Assembly: GCA_030612725.1 (NCBI GenBank)
Contig: JAUWNJ010000005.1
Location: forward strand, 79,845-143,844
Origin: Planctomycetales bacterium
GTDB lineage: Bacteria > Planctomycetota > Phycisphaerae > SM23-33
Length of the DNA stretch: 64,000 nucleotides
Reading direction: 5' to 3'
Position numbers and translations under genes: made by a program. How positions within the stretch are numbered: position 1 is the stretch's first letter; each line of letters begins with the position of its first letter. The notes beneath the pieces are model-generated. The model was not told the DNA's origin and did no database searches. It was given only the letters and a program-made list of their open reading frames with translations. Positions 1 through 10,709 of the stretch are shown in pieces.

Positions 1-397
1 AATAACCGGTCGGCGGCTTATCGAGATGATCCAGCGGGACAGCGTCAATATACTCAATGGCCAAACCCGTCGGCCCAACGCAGCCGACCCATCGCGGCAC
101 GCCGGCGACGCCTTCCAAGGCTGCATAAATCCCCTTTTCATGCTCCCGACTGAATCGTCCCAGCCACTCCATCCCCAATCCGCAAAACGCCTGCGTGCGA
201 TAGGTCTTCACGACAATTTCAGGGGGTAGCACGAGCGAGACGCCCGTACCACGAACCGCCTCGTACAACGCTGTGGCTGCAAAGAAATCATGTTTGAAGA
301 CACGGACGAGTCTGTACGTCGCGCCGGCGATGCAAACCTCATCGGCCGGAGGAGCGGGCAATGCGAACAATTGCGTATTGGCTTTTCTTCGGCTCAC
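1..397 (-). CDS. Kinase-like protein, partial (3' end beyond window)
   Basis: The minus strand is open from a GTG at 397 to the window edge (132 codons), so the C-terminal part is missing. The translation has a hydrophobic-Lys motif (VVKTYR, near residue 69) like the ATP-binding lysine of protein kinase folds. It is followed by 'GMEWLGRFSREHEKGIYAAL' and 'GLAIEYIDAVPLDHL', which resemble the N-lobe and hinge of RIO or Kdo/LPS-core kinases. Family recognition is from pattern memory only. No clear ribosome binding site precedes the GTG, so the start is uncertain. The gene lies downstream of pyrF on the same strand, separated by a repeat hairpin. Confidence 0.5.
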   Translation of the reverse strand, partial: MSRRKANTQLFALPAPPADEVCIAGATYRLVRVFKHDFFAATALYEAVRGTGVSLVLPPEIVVKTYRTQAFCGLGMEWLGRFSREHEKGIYAALEGVAGVPRWVGCVGPTGLAIEYIDAVPLDHLDKPPTGY

Positions 398-410
398 GGT
401 ATCGTAAAAA

Positions 411-511
411 ATGAACCACAAAGAGCACAAAGGACACAAAGAAAACAACTTTTTTCAATTAAATTGCTTCTTCCTTTTTTCTTTGTGCTCTTTGTGTCCT
501 TTGTAGTTCAT
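411..511. repeat. Long imperfect inverted repeat behind pyrF
   Basis: Arms of about 35 nt (411-444 and 477-511) are built from ACAAAG-type words (ACAAAGAGCACAAAG against ACAAAGGACACAAAG). They fold into a near-complete hairpin, and on the minus strand the structure is followed by a run of T. The pyrF stop codon (508-510) lies inside the right arm. It could act as a terminator for pyrF. No transposase is associated. Confidence 0.75.
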
Positions 512-1395
512 CTGTTTTCCTCGACAGATTGACGAATATCGTCGGCGAATTTTTTCGCGGCGGTCTCGATTGTTTTTTTCCAGTCCATACCGGCGTATTC
601 CGGGTTCTGGAAGGCGTAGATTACGCTCCGGCTGGCGTTGACGATTGCTCCTGTTCCATCGGCCTTGAAGGAAGCGGCGCAGTCGTCCGCCGATGCGCCT
701 TGTGCGCCGTATCCGGGAACGAGAAATATCTGCTGCGGCATTATTTCTCGCAAGCGACGGGCCTCGTCGGGATACGTCGCGCCGACGACGGCACCGACGC
801 AACTGTATCCGCTGCCGCCGATAAGTCTTTCGTCGCTACCAATCTTTGCGACCTGCTCGGCTATGTGTTCGTAGAATTTCTTGCCGACGGCGTCTGCAAA
901 ATCCTGAATCGCCGCAGCCGACGGGTTCGACGTCCGCACCAGCACGAATATACCTTTGCCGGTGTCTGCGGCTGTATCCACAAACGGTTTCAACCCATCG
1001 GCCCCGAAGTATCCGTTGACTGTTATTGCGTCGGGCGCGTTTTCGCCCAGCAGATGCCCGTCTGCATACGCCGATGCCGTCGAGCCGATGTCGCCGCGCT
1101 TCACGTCGCCAATGACAATCAGGCCTGCTTTTTGAGCGGCAGTTACAACTTTTTCGTATGCCGCCACGCCCGCAGAGCCGTACCGCTCGAAGTACGCGAT
1201 TTGAGGCTTGACGGCGGGGACGCGCCCGGCCACTGCCTCGACGATACCCAAACCGAAGGCTTCGATGGCAGCGACCTCGTCACCGTTTTTTAATTCATCC
1301 GGCAGGCGGTCGTATGCGGGATCAATCCCCACGCACACCGGCGAACCGACCCGCCCAATCGCCGCCAGCAATCTATCTGCAAAATGTTCCGCCAC
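508..1395 (-). CDS. pyrF: Orotidine 5'-phosphate decarboxylase, subfamily 2
   Basis: Decarboxylates OMP to UMP, the last step of de novo pyrimidine synthesis, in the cytoplasm. The 295-aa product is the length of the longer subfamily 2. Visible motifs are VCVGIDP (20-26), KPQIAYFE (63-70) and the catalytic D-x-K-x-x-D array DVKRGDIG (97-104), plus a phosphate-binding GYGAQG near the C-terminus. The start is GTG at 1395, preceded by GGAAGGAG. No other pyr genes are nearby. Its stop codon lies inside a repeat arm. Confidence 0.95.
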   Translation of the reverse strand: MAEHFADRLLAAIGRVGSPVCVGIDPAYDRLPDELKNGDEVAAIEAFGLGIVEAVAGRVPAVKPQIAYFERYGSAGVAAYEKVVTAAQKAGLIVIGDVKRGDIGSTASAYADGHLLGENAPDAITVNGYFGADGLKPFVDTAADTGKGIFVLVRTSNPSAAAIQDFADAVGKKFYEHIAEQVAKIGSDERLIGGSGYSCVGAVVGATYPDEARRLREIMPQQIFLVPGYGAQGASADDCAASFKADGTGAIVNASRSVIYAFQNPEYAGMDWKKTIETAAKKFADDIRQSVEENR

Positions 1396-1530
1396 CTTAT
1401 GCTCCTTCCGATCACTTTATACCGCCAACGCCGCAAAGAGAAAAGTATATCCCCTTGGTCAATCTACCGCTCGGCCCTAAATATAAATTCAGATAGCGGA
1501 AATTGTGCCTGTTATGATAGACTCGGAAAC

Positions 1531-2451
1531 ATGTGTAGGATAACCTTACCGCCCACGCTCGAACTCGGCAGTCTGATGTCTGCCATGATGGGGATAGAAA
1601 TCGCTCCCGAGCAGAAAGTAACACTGGATTTTCAGAAATTGGATTTTGTTACTCCGCAAGGTATGGGAGCCCTGGCAGCCCTGATAGACCACTGGATTCA
1701 CAACGACTACCGCGTTCTTCTGCTAAACGCTCCATTGTGTAGGCCTTTTGAATACCTTCAAAGGATGAATTTTTTCAAGATATTCGGCGTTTTTGTGGAT
1801 GAGAAATTTTCTCGCCATAGCCAGGCAGGGCGTTTCGCCGCACTTGAACATATCCGATTTGACAGCAATTCCAAGAAGATTGCAGACAATCTGGTCAATA
1901 GCATAAGTGGAGGAGAAGCATTCAATATCGTAAGGTCAGACTTGAATAGCCCCCTTTATGAAAGCATCAACAATATTATCGATCATGCACGGCTGGGAAG
2001 CGACAAATCCGGTTATGCTGTTGCTCAATCTTATCGTCTTGGCATTAGGGATCGAAGATATGTTTTCGCAATTGTGGATTCCGGGCGTGGCGTTGCTGTT
2101 TCTCTTCGCGATAACCAGCGACTTTGTGTGCCGGATGACTTGGCCGCTTTAGAGTTAGCATGCAAACGCGACGTTACGGGTTCCGAAGGGGTAAAAGATG
2201 AATTTGGAGATCCAAGGAACGTTGGCCAAGGCCTTTTTGAGATTGACCAGATTGCTAAATCAACAAAAGGAACGTTTTCGCTGTGTTCCGGTAATGCGAT
2301 TCGCAGGCGAACAGGGGAAAAAGTCGAGACGGTTCGTTCTGGATGGTATTGGCAAGGGACTATTGTTATTGTTACACTAACATATAGCAGGATGAGAGAG
2401 TATATTGATTCGATCACACCCACGGGAAAGATACGTCTTGGTCGCGCCTAA
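1531..2451 (+). CDS. STAS-like/HATPase fusion, putative anti-sigma-type regulator
   Basis: A 306-aa soluble protein. Residues 1 to about 95 look like a STAS fold ('VTLDFQKLDFVTPQGMGAL'). Residues about 130-290 form a GHKL ATPase domain, with an N-box (E144-x-x-N147-N148-x-x-D151-H152), a G1 box (D183-S-G-R-G187) and a glycine lid (N230-V-G-Q-G-L). There is no histidine phosphorylation domain, so it resembles an anti-sigma or switch kinase more than a sensor kinase. Its 3' end meets or overlaps the DUF4325 gene, which suggests the two products act together. ATG at 1531 was chosen because upstream in-frame codons overlap pyrF. There is a possible TATGAT -10 box at 1513 and no strong ribosome binding site. 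Confidence 0.75.
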   Translation: MCRITLPPTLELGSLMSAMMGIEIAPEQKVTLDFQKLDFVTPQGMGALAALIDHWIHNDYRVLLLNAPLCRPFEYLQRMNFFKIFGVFVDEKFSRHSQAGRFAALEHIRFDSNSKKIADNLVNSISGGEAFNIVRSDLNSPLYESINNIIDHARLGSDKSGYAVAQSYRLGIRDRRYVFAIVDSGRGVAVSLRDNQRLCVPDDLAALELACKRDVTGSEGVKDEFGDPRNVGQGLFEIDQIAKSTKGTFSLCSGNAIRRRTGEKVETVRSGWYWQGTIVIVTLTYSRMREYIDSITPTGKIRLGRA

Positions 2452-2773
2452 AATAATTCGAGTCTTCGATGTGATGGACAGCACGGAGTCTGTTTCCGGA
2501 ACACCGGACGGAAATGCCTTGGCGCGGGTCGTCGCACAAGAGGTACGGGATGTATGTGCGCATGCTGTAGTTGACTTCGATCGAATTACAAGCATTTCAA
2601 ACTCCGCTTCTTGTGCTTTTTGGGCGAATATAATGCGCACTGTTGGAGAGTCCGCTTTTGAGAGGATTGAATTCATAAACATCAATAATCCGCCAGTCCT
2701 CCGAAACCTGGAGTATGGAGTCGGTTACGTATCTCGGCAAAAAAAGAAATCGTCCGAACCAAGTCATTTATAA
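2438..2773 (+). CDS. STAS-like DUF4325 protein
   Basis: A small soluble protein of 111 aa. 'AVVDFDRITSISNSASCAFW' followed by 'IEFININNPPVLRNL' is the pattern of the STAS-like domain DUF4325 (recalled, not searched). It probably partners the upstream STAS/HATPase protein, as anti-anti-sigma factors pair with kinase-like anti-sigma factors. The start is ambiguous: TTG at 2438 has GGGAAAG seven bases upstream and overlaps the preceding stop, while TTG at 2405 and ATG at 2474 are alternatives. A lysine-rich tail ends the protein. Confidence 0.65.
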   Translation: MVAPKIIRVFDVMDSTESVSGTPDGNALARVVAQEVRDVCAHAVVDFDRITSISNSASCAFWANIMRTVGESAFERIEFININNPPVLRNLEYGVGYVSRQKKKSSEPSHL

Positions 2774-2841
2774 GAAAATAGCGACGCCTTCTGTCCCAGA
2801 AGGCCAAGGCATCCGACTGCTTACAGTGTCAGGAAACATAA

Positions 2842-3961
2842 ATGATTGAAACAGCGTCTTTACCGGAAGTAATTTCAACCCTCAGCGCCCGGATCGTAGC
2901 AATCCGGGACTCTCTTTGACTTGCCTACACGACGTGAGGAAATGGCCGCTATCGAGCAGCGGATGTCTGCGCCGAATTTCTGGGATAACGCCGAATCGGC
3001 CCAAAAGGTCGTCGCGCAACTCAAAACACTCAAAGCCATCATCACGCCCATTACGGAACTGTCGGCGCGGGTCGAAGACCTCCAGACACTGCACGAACTC
3101 GGCTCCGAAGCCGGAGACGACGAAACGCTCTCCGAAGCGGCTACCGAGGCTGAAAAACTCGTCGCCGACCTCGACCGACTCGAATTGCGGACGATGCTCG
3201 CAGGCCCGCACGACGCGGGAAACTGCTATATCTCCATCCACGCCGGAGCCGGCGGGACCGAAAGTTGCGACTGGGCGGAAATGCTCCTGCGAATGTACCT
3301 GCGATACTTCGAGCGGAACAGATACAAGGTCGAGCAGATCGACAGGCTGGACGGCGAAGAAGCCGGCGTCCGCTCGTCCACGCTGCACGTATCGGGGCCT
3401 TACGCCTACGGATACCTCTCCTGCGAGCGGGGCGTGCATCGCCTGGTGCGGATCAGCCCGTTCGATTCAGCCAAGCGGCGGCATACGTCGTTCGCCTCCG
3501 TGGACGTCCTGCCCGAACTGGACGAGATCGAAATCGAGATAGACTGGGCAAAGGATATCCGCGAAGACACCTATCGCGCAAGCGGAGCCGGAGGCCAGCA
3601 CGTCAACAAGACGTCGTCGGCCGTTCGCCTGACGCACCTGGAGACGGGGATCGTTACGCAGTGCCAAAACGAGCGATCCCAGCACCAGAACCGCGCACAA
3701 GCACGCAAAATGCTGATGGCCAAACTCTATCAGCACACCCAGTCCAAGCGCGACGCGGAACTGGCGAAAATGTACGGCGACAAAGGCGAGATAGCCTTCG
3801 GGCACCAGATCCGCTCGTATGTGCTGTACCCATACCAACTTGTCCGCGATGAACGGACTGAGCTGAAGCTTACCAATACCGACGCCATTCTCGACGGCGA
3901 CATCCAGGCATTCGTAGACGCAGCCCTGCGCGACAAACTACGAAAACGGCAGATTGGTTGA
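2842..3961 (+). CDS. prfB: Peptide chain release factor 2 (programmed +1 frameshift)
   Basis: Recognises UGA and UAA stop codons and triggers peptide release. The first 25 codons start at ATG 2842 (AGGAAA upstream) and end at an in-frame UGA (2917-2919) in CTT-TGA-C. Skipping T2917 continues in frame to the stop at 3961, giving 372 aa. The anticodon-mimic SPF then falls at residues 205-207 and GGQ at 250-252, the same places as in E. coli RF2. The upstream SD-like stimulator is weak (CGGGAC). The stop codon lies inside a GATTGGTT tandem repeat. RF2 autoregulates through the UGA: low RF2 favours the shift. Confidence 0.96.
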
Positions 3962-3983
3962 TTGGTTGATTGGTTGATTGGTA
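3952..3983. repeat. GATTGGTT tandem repeat overlapping the prfB stop
   Basis: Four consecutive octamers GATTGGTT, the last one degenerate. The prfB stop codon TGA (3959-3961) is formed by the first junction. The same octamer is seen in the two composite elements at about 12030 and 53875. Confidence 0.85.
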
Positions 3984-4015
3984 AATCAGCTCCGGGGTCC
4001 GTTTTTCTGTTCGCC

Positions 4016-5383
4016 TTACGACTTCTTAACGGGCGTTTTCTTCTTCCACTCTTTGCGTTTGTTCTCAAGCCGCTTGAGCAGTTTATCCATCGCCTTGGCT
4101 GCATCGCCGTCGAGAACTTTTCGCAGGCCGTCCAGGCGTTTGAGCATCTTCAAATCCCAGCCGAGGTATTCGTTCAGGCGCGTTTTACCGCTGTTAACTT
4201 GCATTGAATAAAGCGGACCGCCCGGCGGGTCGATCAAGACATTGGTTATGTCAAACGCACGGCAGAGGAACCCGTCATCGACCAAGTGGGCAATGACCTT
4301 CTCCGCCTGTTCCCCGGAAATGTGTATGTGAGCAAACCCTGGTGCCGCTTTAACATCGGCTGAAATCCTGCCCAAAACAAGACTTCGATAAAGAAGTTCA
4401 TTTTGTGGGCCGCGGTAACGCAGCACGAGTTGAAATGAATTAATATTGGCTTTGAGTTTCTTGACGCGTTCTGCCGTTGGGTCTGCCTTTATGGTTACGT
4501 TCAGCGTGAAGGTCTTTGCGGGCGGCTTGTTCTTCTCCCAGCCTCTCTTGTATTCCAGCGACAACTTGGCCTTTCCCGCTTTTTTGGCGGTGAATGTGAA
4601 TACGTACTTCCCCCCGCCGCCGACGCGGTGACGCATAATCTTCCTGCCTCTGCCGCCCACAGGCATGGGAGGCTGGTCCGAAACATATTTCACCTTGCCG
4701 ACCTGCCCAAGCACATCGCCTTCGTTTTTCCCAACCACCCACGAATATCCGGTTGTCGCATTACCCTTCAGGCGGATGATGATATTCTGCCCAACGGTGG
4801 CAGAGACCGTCTTGCCGTTGGCCGACTCGTCCAGTTCCAGCGCGCGGAGATAGGCCGGGGTGGATTTTTCCGGCGACGGCAGCATCCGGCCTGCAAGCGC
4901 GTGCACGCTATCAATCGGCACCCATCCGGCAACATTGGTGGGGCCAGGTGCATATACCATCGTCCCCCACGGCGTCTTGATTCGGTCCCAATTCTTAATG
5001 TTGTCGGCGACGGGCTTCCCGTCATATGTCAACCCGCCACAAGAACAACCGAGGCCGGTGGCATATCTCTTAATAATACACTTGTACTCCCACTTCCCGG
5101 AAGTGTACATGCCGGGCTTGTTTATGTCGATCTTCGCCGGTTGCGTGGTGGGTTTCCCCGCCTTCTTCAGCGGCGCGCGGCAGTGCTCGCACTGTCCGAG
5201 TTTGGCCGAGCATTTCGGGCACAACTTATGCGCCCCGCTCCTTGTAGGCCCGCCGCAAACGACACACTTGCCGACGGACATTATGTACATCCCGCCCTTG
5301 CACTTTTCGCACAGTTCAGCCCCGGCCGGGGCCGCCAGAACCAGCACAGTCAATACACTCAACGCAACTGCAATTCGTTTCAT
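4016..5383 (-). CDS. Secreted zinc-ribbon protein with chagasin-type (I42) domain
   Basis: A 455-aa exported protein with signal peptide 1-22. After it come four CxxC pairs (C25/C28, C40/C43, C55/C58, C65/C68), which look like two zinc ribbons. Residues about 186-299 match the I42 cysteine-protease inhibitor fold, with the hallmark NATTGYSW (208-215), glycine-rich loop GGRGRK and RGW (280-282). The C-terminal ~100 residues are unassigned and end in a lysine-rich tail. The start is ATG 5383 with AGGAG upstream; in-frame codons further 5' lack a binding site. An I42 domain joined to zinc ribbons suggests a role in the cell envelope, but a true inhibitory function is inferred only. Confidence 0.75.
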   Translation of the reverse strand: MKRIAVALSVLTVLVLAAPAGAELCEKCKGGMYIMSVGKCVVCGGPTRSGAHKLCPKCSAKLGQCEHCRAPLKKAGKPTTQPAKIDINKPGMYTSGKWEYKCIIKRYATGLGCSCGGLTYDGKPVADNIKNWDRIKTPWGTMVYAPGPTNVAGWVPIDSVHALAGRMLPSPEKSTPAYLRALELDESANGKTVSATVGQNIIIRLKGNATTGYSWVVGKNEGDVLGQVGKVKYVSDQPPMPVGGRGRKIMRHRVGGGGKYVFTFTAKKAGKAKLSLEYKRGWEKNKPPAKTFTLNVTIKADPTAERVKKLKANINSFQLVLRYRGPQNELLYRSLVLGRISADVKAAPGFAHIHISGEQAEKVIAHLVDDGFLCRAFDITNVLIDPPGGPLYSMQVNSGKTRLNEYLGWDLKMLKRLDGLRKVLDGDAAKAMDKLLKRLENKRKEWKKKTPVKKS

Positions 5384-5477
5384 CGCCCTGCTCCTTACTG
5401 TTTTTGCGTACAAAATCGCCCATATTCCCTGCAACACCCTGTTAGACGCCATGTTTATAAAATAGTTTCAAGGTTTT

Positions 5478-5523
5478 TAATAATTCGTGTAATTTGTTTC
5501 GATTCGTGTAATTCGTGGTTCAT
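5478..5523. repeat. ATTCGTGTAATTCGTG repeat, copy 1
   Basis: Two and a half copies of TTCGTGTAATT(T/C)GT in the intergenic gap upstream of two diverging genes. The same words fill the gap between rplF and rpsH at 21080-21219. Confidence 0.7.
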
Positions 5524-5605
5524 TTTTGCCCGGCAGCGAAACATATCGTAGTTTTAAGGAAGAGGGAAGTTCTGTGCCTACGGAGGCTAATTGGAGGATG
5601 CTCAA

Positions 5606-5791
5606 ATGCGTTATTGGCTCGGAAGACCGTTGTTGATGCTGGCAGGGATTATACTCGTGCTCGGAGGGATTTCCGCTTACTGGCTCCGCAGCGGCCCGTC
5701 GGTCGCAGAGGCGAACGATAATCAATCAGCCCGCACCGCCTATCACAGGCAAGTCGATAAGATCATAGACGACATGGAAAACGGGCGATAG
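5606..5791 (+). CDS. Small single-pass membrane protein
   Basis: A 61-aa protein with one hydrophobic helix (about residues 8-27, 'LLMLAGIILVLGGISAYWL') and a short polar C-terminus with acidic and basic residues. The ATG at 5606 has GGAGG at a good distance. The family is not recognised. It stands alone between two repeats, upstream of clpB on the same strand. Confidence 0.65.
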   Translation: MRYWLGRPLLMLAGIILVLGGISAYWLRSGPSVAEANDNQSARTAYHRQVDKIIDDMENGR

Positions 5792-5801
5792 AAGCGAATA
5801 A

Positions 5802-5872
5802 ATTGCGGATTGCGGATTGCGGATTTTCTTCAAAGAACAACTAATGTTGTCTTTGGGCTGGAAATCCGCAAT
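5802..5872. repeat. ATTGCGGATTG repeat hairpin, copy 1
   Basis: Three tandem copies of GGATTGC lead into a hairpin with arms ATTGCGGATTT (5816-5826) and AAATCCGCAAT (5862-5872). An inner stem CAAAGAACAAC/GTTGTCTTTG lies inside it. It starts 10 nt after the stop of the small membrane protein. The same family occurs at 41797-41857. Confidence 0.75.
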
Positions 5873-6000
5873 CGAATGGTCTGCCGAAATGACCGATTAA
5901 GGGGTAAATGCAGAGTAACCCGCCGCTGGCCTATCCTGTAACTCGCTCCAACCAAAGCACTTACGCTTCTGGCCCGCCCTTTGCACACTCTTTTAAAGAG

Positions 6001-6098
6001 CAATCAGCGTTCAGATGTCAGCAATCAGCAAAAAATAAAACAACAAAATCCGCGTCTGATTGTTTATTGTTTCTTCATCTTTTGCTGAACGCTGATTG
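6001..6098. repeat. Inverted repeat in the clpB leader
   Basis: Perfect 14-nt arms CAATCAGCGTTCAG (6001-6014) and CTGAACGCTGATTG (6085-6098) flank an A/T-rich loop, ending 27 nt before the clpB start. Related GCTGAATGCTGA words occur at 59340-59376. No CIRCE-type (HrcA) element was seen in the 334-bp gap 5792-6125, which otherwise holds only the ATTGCGG hairpin and no gene. Confidence 0.75.
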
Positions 6099-6125
6099 CT
6101 GAATGCTTTTTTTCAGGAGTACGCA

Positions 6126-8717
<2,592 letters not shown>

Positions 8718-8718
8718 G

Positions 8719-8743
8719 CTGGGACGGAGTCCCACCTTTTTTT
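8719..8743 (+). terminator. Rho-independent terminator of clpB
   Basis: Stem TGGGAC-GGA-GTCCCA followed by CC and seven T, starting 3 nt after the clpB stop. Confidence 0.85.
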
Positions 8744-8812
8744 GAATTGCCGGGACTGCGTGCATAGTGAGTATTCCGCGGGTCAGCATACTCGCCTTTT
8801 AGGAGAACAGAA

Positions 8813-9103
8813 ATGGTAACAACGTTCATAAACGATAATGCTGGGTACTTACATTGGGTCGAAAACAACCCAGACGGATTTGTTCTGAATTGCCACAATC
8901 CGCCTACCGCAAGCTGCTTGGTCCTTCACAGTGCACGATGCCATACGATTACGGGGACACCAGCCAGAGGTCTGTATTGGACAATAAATTACATGAAAGT
9001 ATGTGCACCGAAAAAACGTGGAATAGAACTTGTGAATTGGATAATAGAAAACGTCGGTAACGTTCCTTATGACAATTGCAGAATCTGCAACCCTGTAATC
9101 TGA
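8813..9103 (+). CDS. Conserved small protein of unknown function
   Basis: A 96-aa soluble protein with a clear AGGAG upstream of ATG 8813. The pattern Y-L-x-W-x-x-x-N-P-x-G-F-V-x-N ... L-H-x-x-x-C-x-x-I-x-G-T-P ... W-x-x-x-Y-x-K-V-C ... C-x-x-C is distinctive. From memory it resembles a small domain seen in actinobacterial proteins, sometimes near nucleases; this was not checked. Conserved Cys and His residues suggest metal binding or a structural role. It stands alone in the accessory region behind clpB. Confidence 0.6.
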   Translation: MVTTFINDNAGYLHWVENNPDGFVLNCHNPPTASCLVLHSARCHTITGTPARGLYWTINYMKVCAPKKRGIELVNWIIENVGNVPYDNCRICNPVI

Positions 9104-9107
9104 AGCG

Positions 9108-9144
9108 CATTCACGTGACCGCTGTGCTTGCGGCCACGTGAATG
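9108..9144. terminator. Hairpin between converging genes
   Basis: Arms CATTCACGTG (9108-9117) and CACGTGAATG (9135-9144), five bases after the stop at 9103 and before the convergent gene ending at 9221. There is no strong T-run on either side, so termination is only possible, not shown. Confidence 0.45.
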
Positions 9145-9220
9145 GGGGCCTCTACGAGAGTTACGAAATCGCGGCCTACACACCCGCCGACAACTGGCCC
9201 TACTATTCATTGTGGTCGGG

Positions 9221-9448
9221 TTATTCAGCGGCGCCCGATAGCTCTGCATCTTCATCATCGCAGAACGCTGACGCTACCAAGACGCCAGCCAGCAGCACCC
9301 CGGCTATAGCCCAGCCGAGCCAACCTCCCAATAGAAGCTTGGGGATGATTGGGCCAAGGTAGTAGGGCCGAAGATCTCCCTTTGGTCCGATTTTAAGAAC
9401 GTACTTGTGTCCGTTGCTGACGAATGTTTCTCCAGGATAGTTTGACAT
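9221..9448 (-). CDS. Small single-helix membrane protein
   Basis: 75 aa. A polar N-terminus ('YPGETFVSNGHKYVLKIGPK') leads into one long hydrophobic helix ('GWLGWAIAGVLLAGVLVAS') and an acidic tail (DDEDAE). ATG 9448 follows AAGGAG at good spacing. The family is not recognised. It lies 77 nt downstream of the YaaW-like gene on the same strand and may share its transcript. Confidence 0.65.
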   Translation of the reverse strand: MSNYPGETFVSNGHKYVLKIGPKGDLRPYYLGPIIPKLLLGGWLGWAIAGVLLAGVLVASAFCDDEDAELSGAAE

Positions 9449-9525
9449 TGTAAGTCTCCTTGTACACGTCGGTGCCGGTTCAGGCTTCACTCGACGCATT
9501 AGCCTGCGACTATTTTCAATTGTCC

Positions 9526-10350
9526 TTACAGGACTTGTGCAACAACACTTCTACCCCCTATTTCTTGACCACATTTAGGACAAAACTTGAAATTCTCTGA
9601 TGCCAACTCCGCATCACAATCAGGATTAGGACAGTAGGCAGCACTATATTTTTTCCGAAGCATTGCAATGTGAATAACAGCGGGAATGGTTACTCTATAG
9701 GAAGGGCCCGCTATGTCAATTGCGGTCCAAATTCCCATAACGGCAAGTCCTATCGGGCCACACAGAATGCTAGCCCCTTTTGACAGTGCACTATTTGTTG
9801 TAAACAATAGTCCGCGACCAATGACTTTTCTAGCCACCGCATTAGCCACAATTAGCATAGTTGTGTACGAAGCAAATCCTCCTGCCCGAAAGAGCATCTG
9901 CGCGGTTAAGGCGGTTCCGCCCTTTACAAAAGCTTTATTTGAAACACCCAACTCATTACAAAGATCCTTTTTTTCCTCTTCCGACATCTTCTCCAAGGCT
10001 TTACTGAGAATCGTCGTCAAAATGGACTCTTCAATGGCTTCGATATCCTGGCTTTTGTTGTAAGGAGCTTTCATTACCTTCGCAACATCACAAACGATTT
10101 CACGGTAAGAGGGACCTTTCCCTCGAAAAATATTCACGAATGAATTTCCACCAAAGTCCCGGATTTCTTTGGCAATCAAGTCAGCATATCGAGTGTGGTC
10201 AGGTTCATATTTTTTGAATACATCAGAAGAGGTTAGAAATTCGGACATCTTTTTCTTGAGATATTCAACCAAAGGGTCCAAATCTTCTTTGCTGGCGATC
10301 TCAAGAACTGGATTCAGGTCTTCATCAAAAATTTCTGTATTTCTGTTCAT
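9526..10350 (-). CDS. YaaW/UPF0174 family protein with C-terminal zinc ribbon
   Basis: 274 aa. The N-terminal part ('DLDPLVEYLKKK', then 'YREIVCDVAKVMKAPYNK') and the core 'GPSYRVTIPAVIHIAMLR' match the YaaW/UPF0174 (DUF3944) pattern as remembered. A glycine-rich hydrophobic stretch ('GASILCGPIGLAVMGIW') precedes it. Beyond the normal end there is a four-cysteine zinc ribbon (CPNPDC ... CPKCGQ). The function of the family is not established. Its start overlaps the stop of the upstream gene as ATGA, so translation is probably coupled. Confidence 0.75.
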   Translation of the reverse strand: MNRNTEIFDEDLNPVLEIASKEDLDPLVEYLKKKMSEFLTSSDVFKKYEPDHTRYADLIAKEIRDFGGNSFVNIFRGKGPSYREIVCDVAKVMKAPYNKSQDIEAIEESILTTILSKALEKMSEEEKKDLCNELGVSNKAFVKGGTALTAQMLFRAGGFASYTTMLIVANAVARKVIGRGLLFTTNSALSKGASILCGPIGLAVMGIWTAIDIAGPSYRVTIPAVIHIAMLRKKYSAAYCPNPDCDAELASENFKFCPKCGQEIGGRSVVAQVL

Positions 10351-10661
10351 AGGTCTTCTCCTTCTGATTTTTGGTTCAGGAAATTTGCAATTCGTTTCTT
10401 GATGTACAGTCTGTCAACCCGTCTTTTTACGGAGGGGGTATTCACTGCCTCCTCAATGATTAAACTCAGTACTTCATCTGGGAGGCGCTCATCTTTCGCT
10501 AGTTGTTTGACAGCGGAGGCAATTCTTACCCGTTCATCGAAAAAACCATTTTTCCCAAGGACGTAAAAAGGAAACAAATTTTTTTGCTTTAGGGTTTCAC
10601 GTCGCTTACGTTGCCTTTCGGCTTCCGTCATCGGTTTGTCATCGATTGGTTTTCTACCCAT
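10347..10661 (-). CDS. Small basic protein coupled to the YaaW-like gene
   Basis: 104 aa. The N-terminus 'MTEAERQRKRRETLKQ' is the kind of basic helix often seen at the start of plasmid or phage DNA-binding proteins. The rest is helical and charged ('RVRIASAVKQLAKDERLPDE'), compatible with a ribbon-helix-helix or helix-turn-helix regulator, but no family is assigned. ATG 10661 follows AAAGGAAAGGG. It is the first gene behind a good promoter and overlaps the YaaW-like start by 4 nt, so it may regulate this short operon. Confidence 0.65.
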   Translation of the reverse strand: MGRKPIDDKPMTEAERQRKRRETLKQKNLFPFYVLGKNGFFDERVRIASAVKQLAKDERLPDEVLSLIIEEAVNTPSVKRRVDRLYIKKRIANFLNQKSEGEDL

Positions 10662-10709
10662 TGCCCTTTCCTTTATTTTGTGATTCCTTTTTATTAGCGT
10701 TACAATCAC

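Noticed and set aside
26..229. Plus-strand frame at the left edge
   Set aside because: It overlaps the minus-strand kinase-like frame, which has recognisable motifs; the plus-strand frame has none.
5890..6125. HrcA/CIRCE element upstream of clpB
   Set aside because: No TTAGCACTC-N9-GAGTGCTAA or close variant was found.
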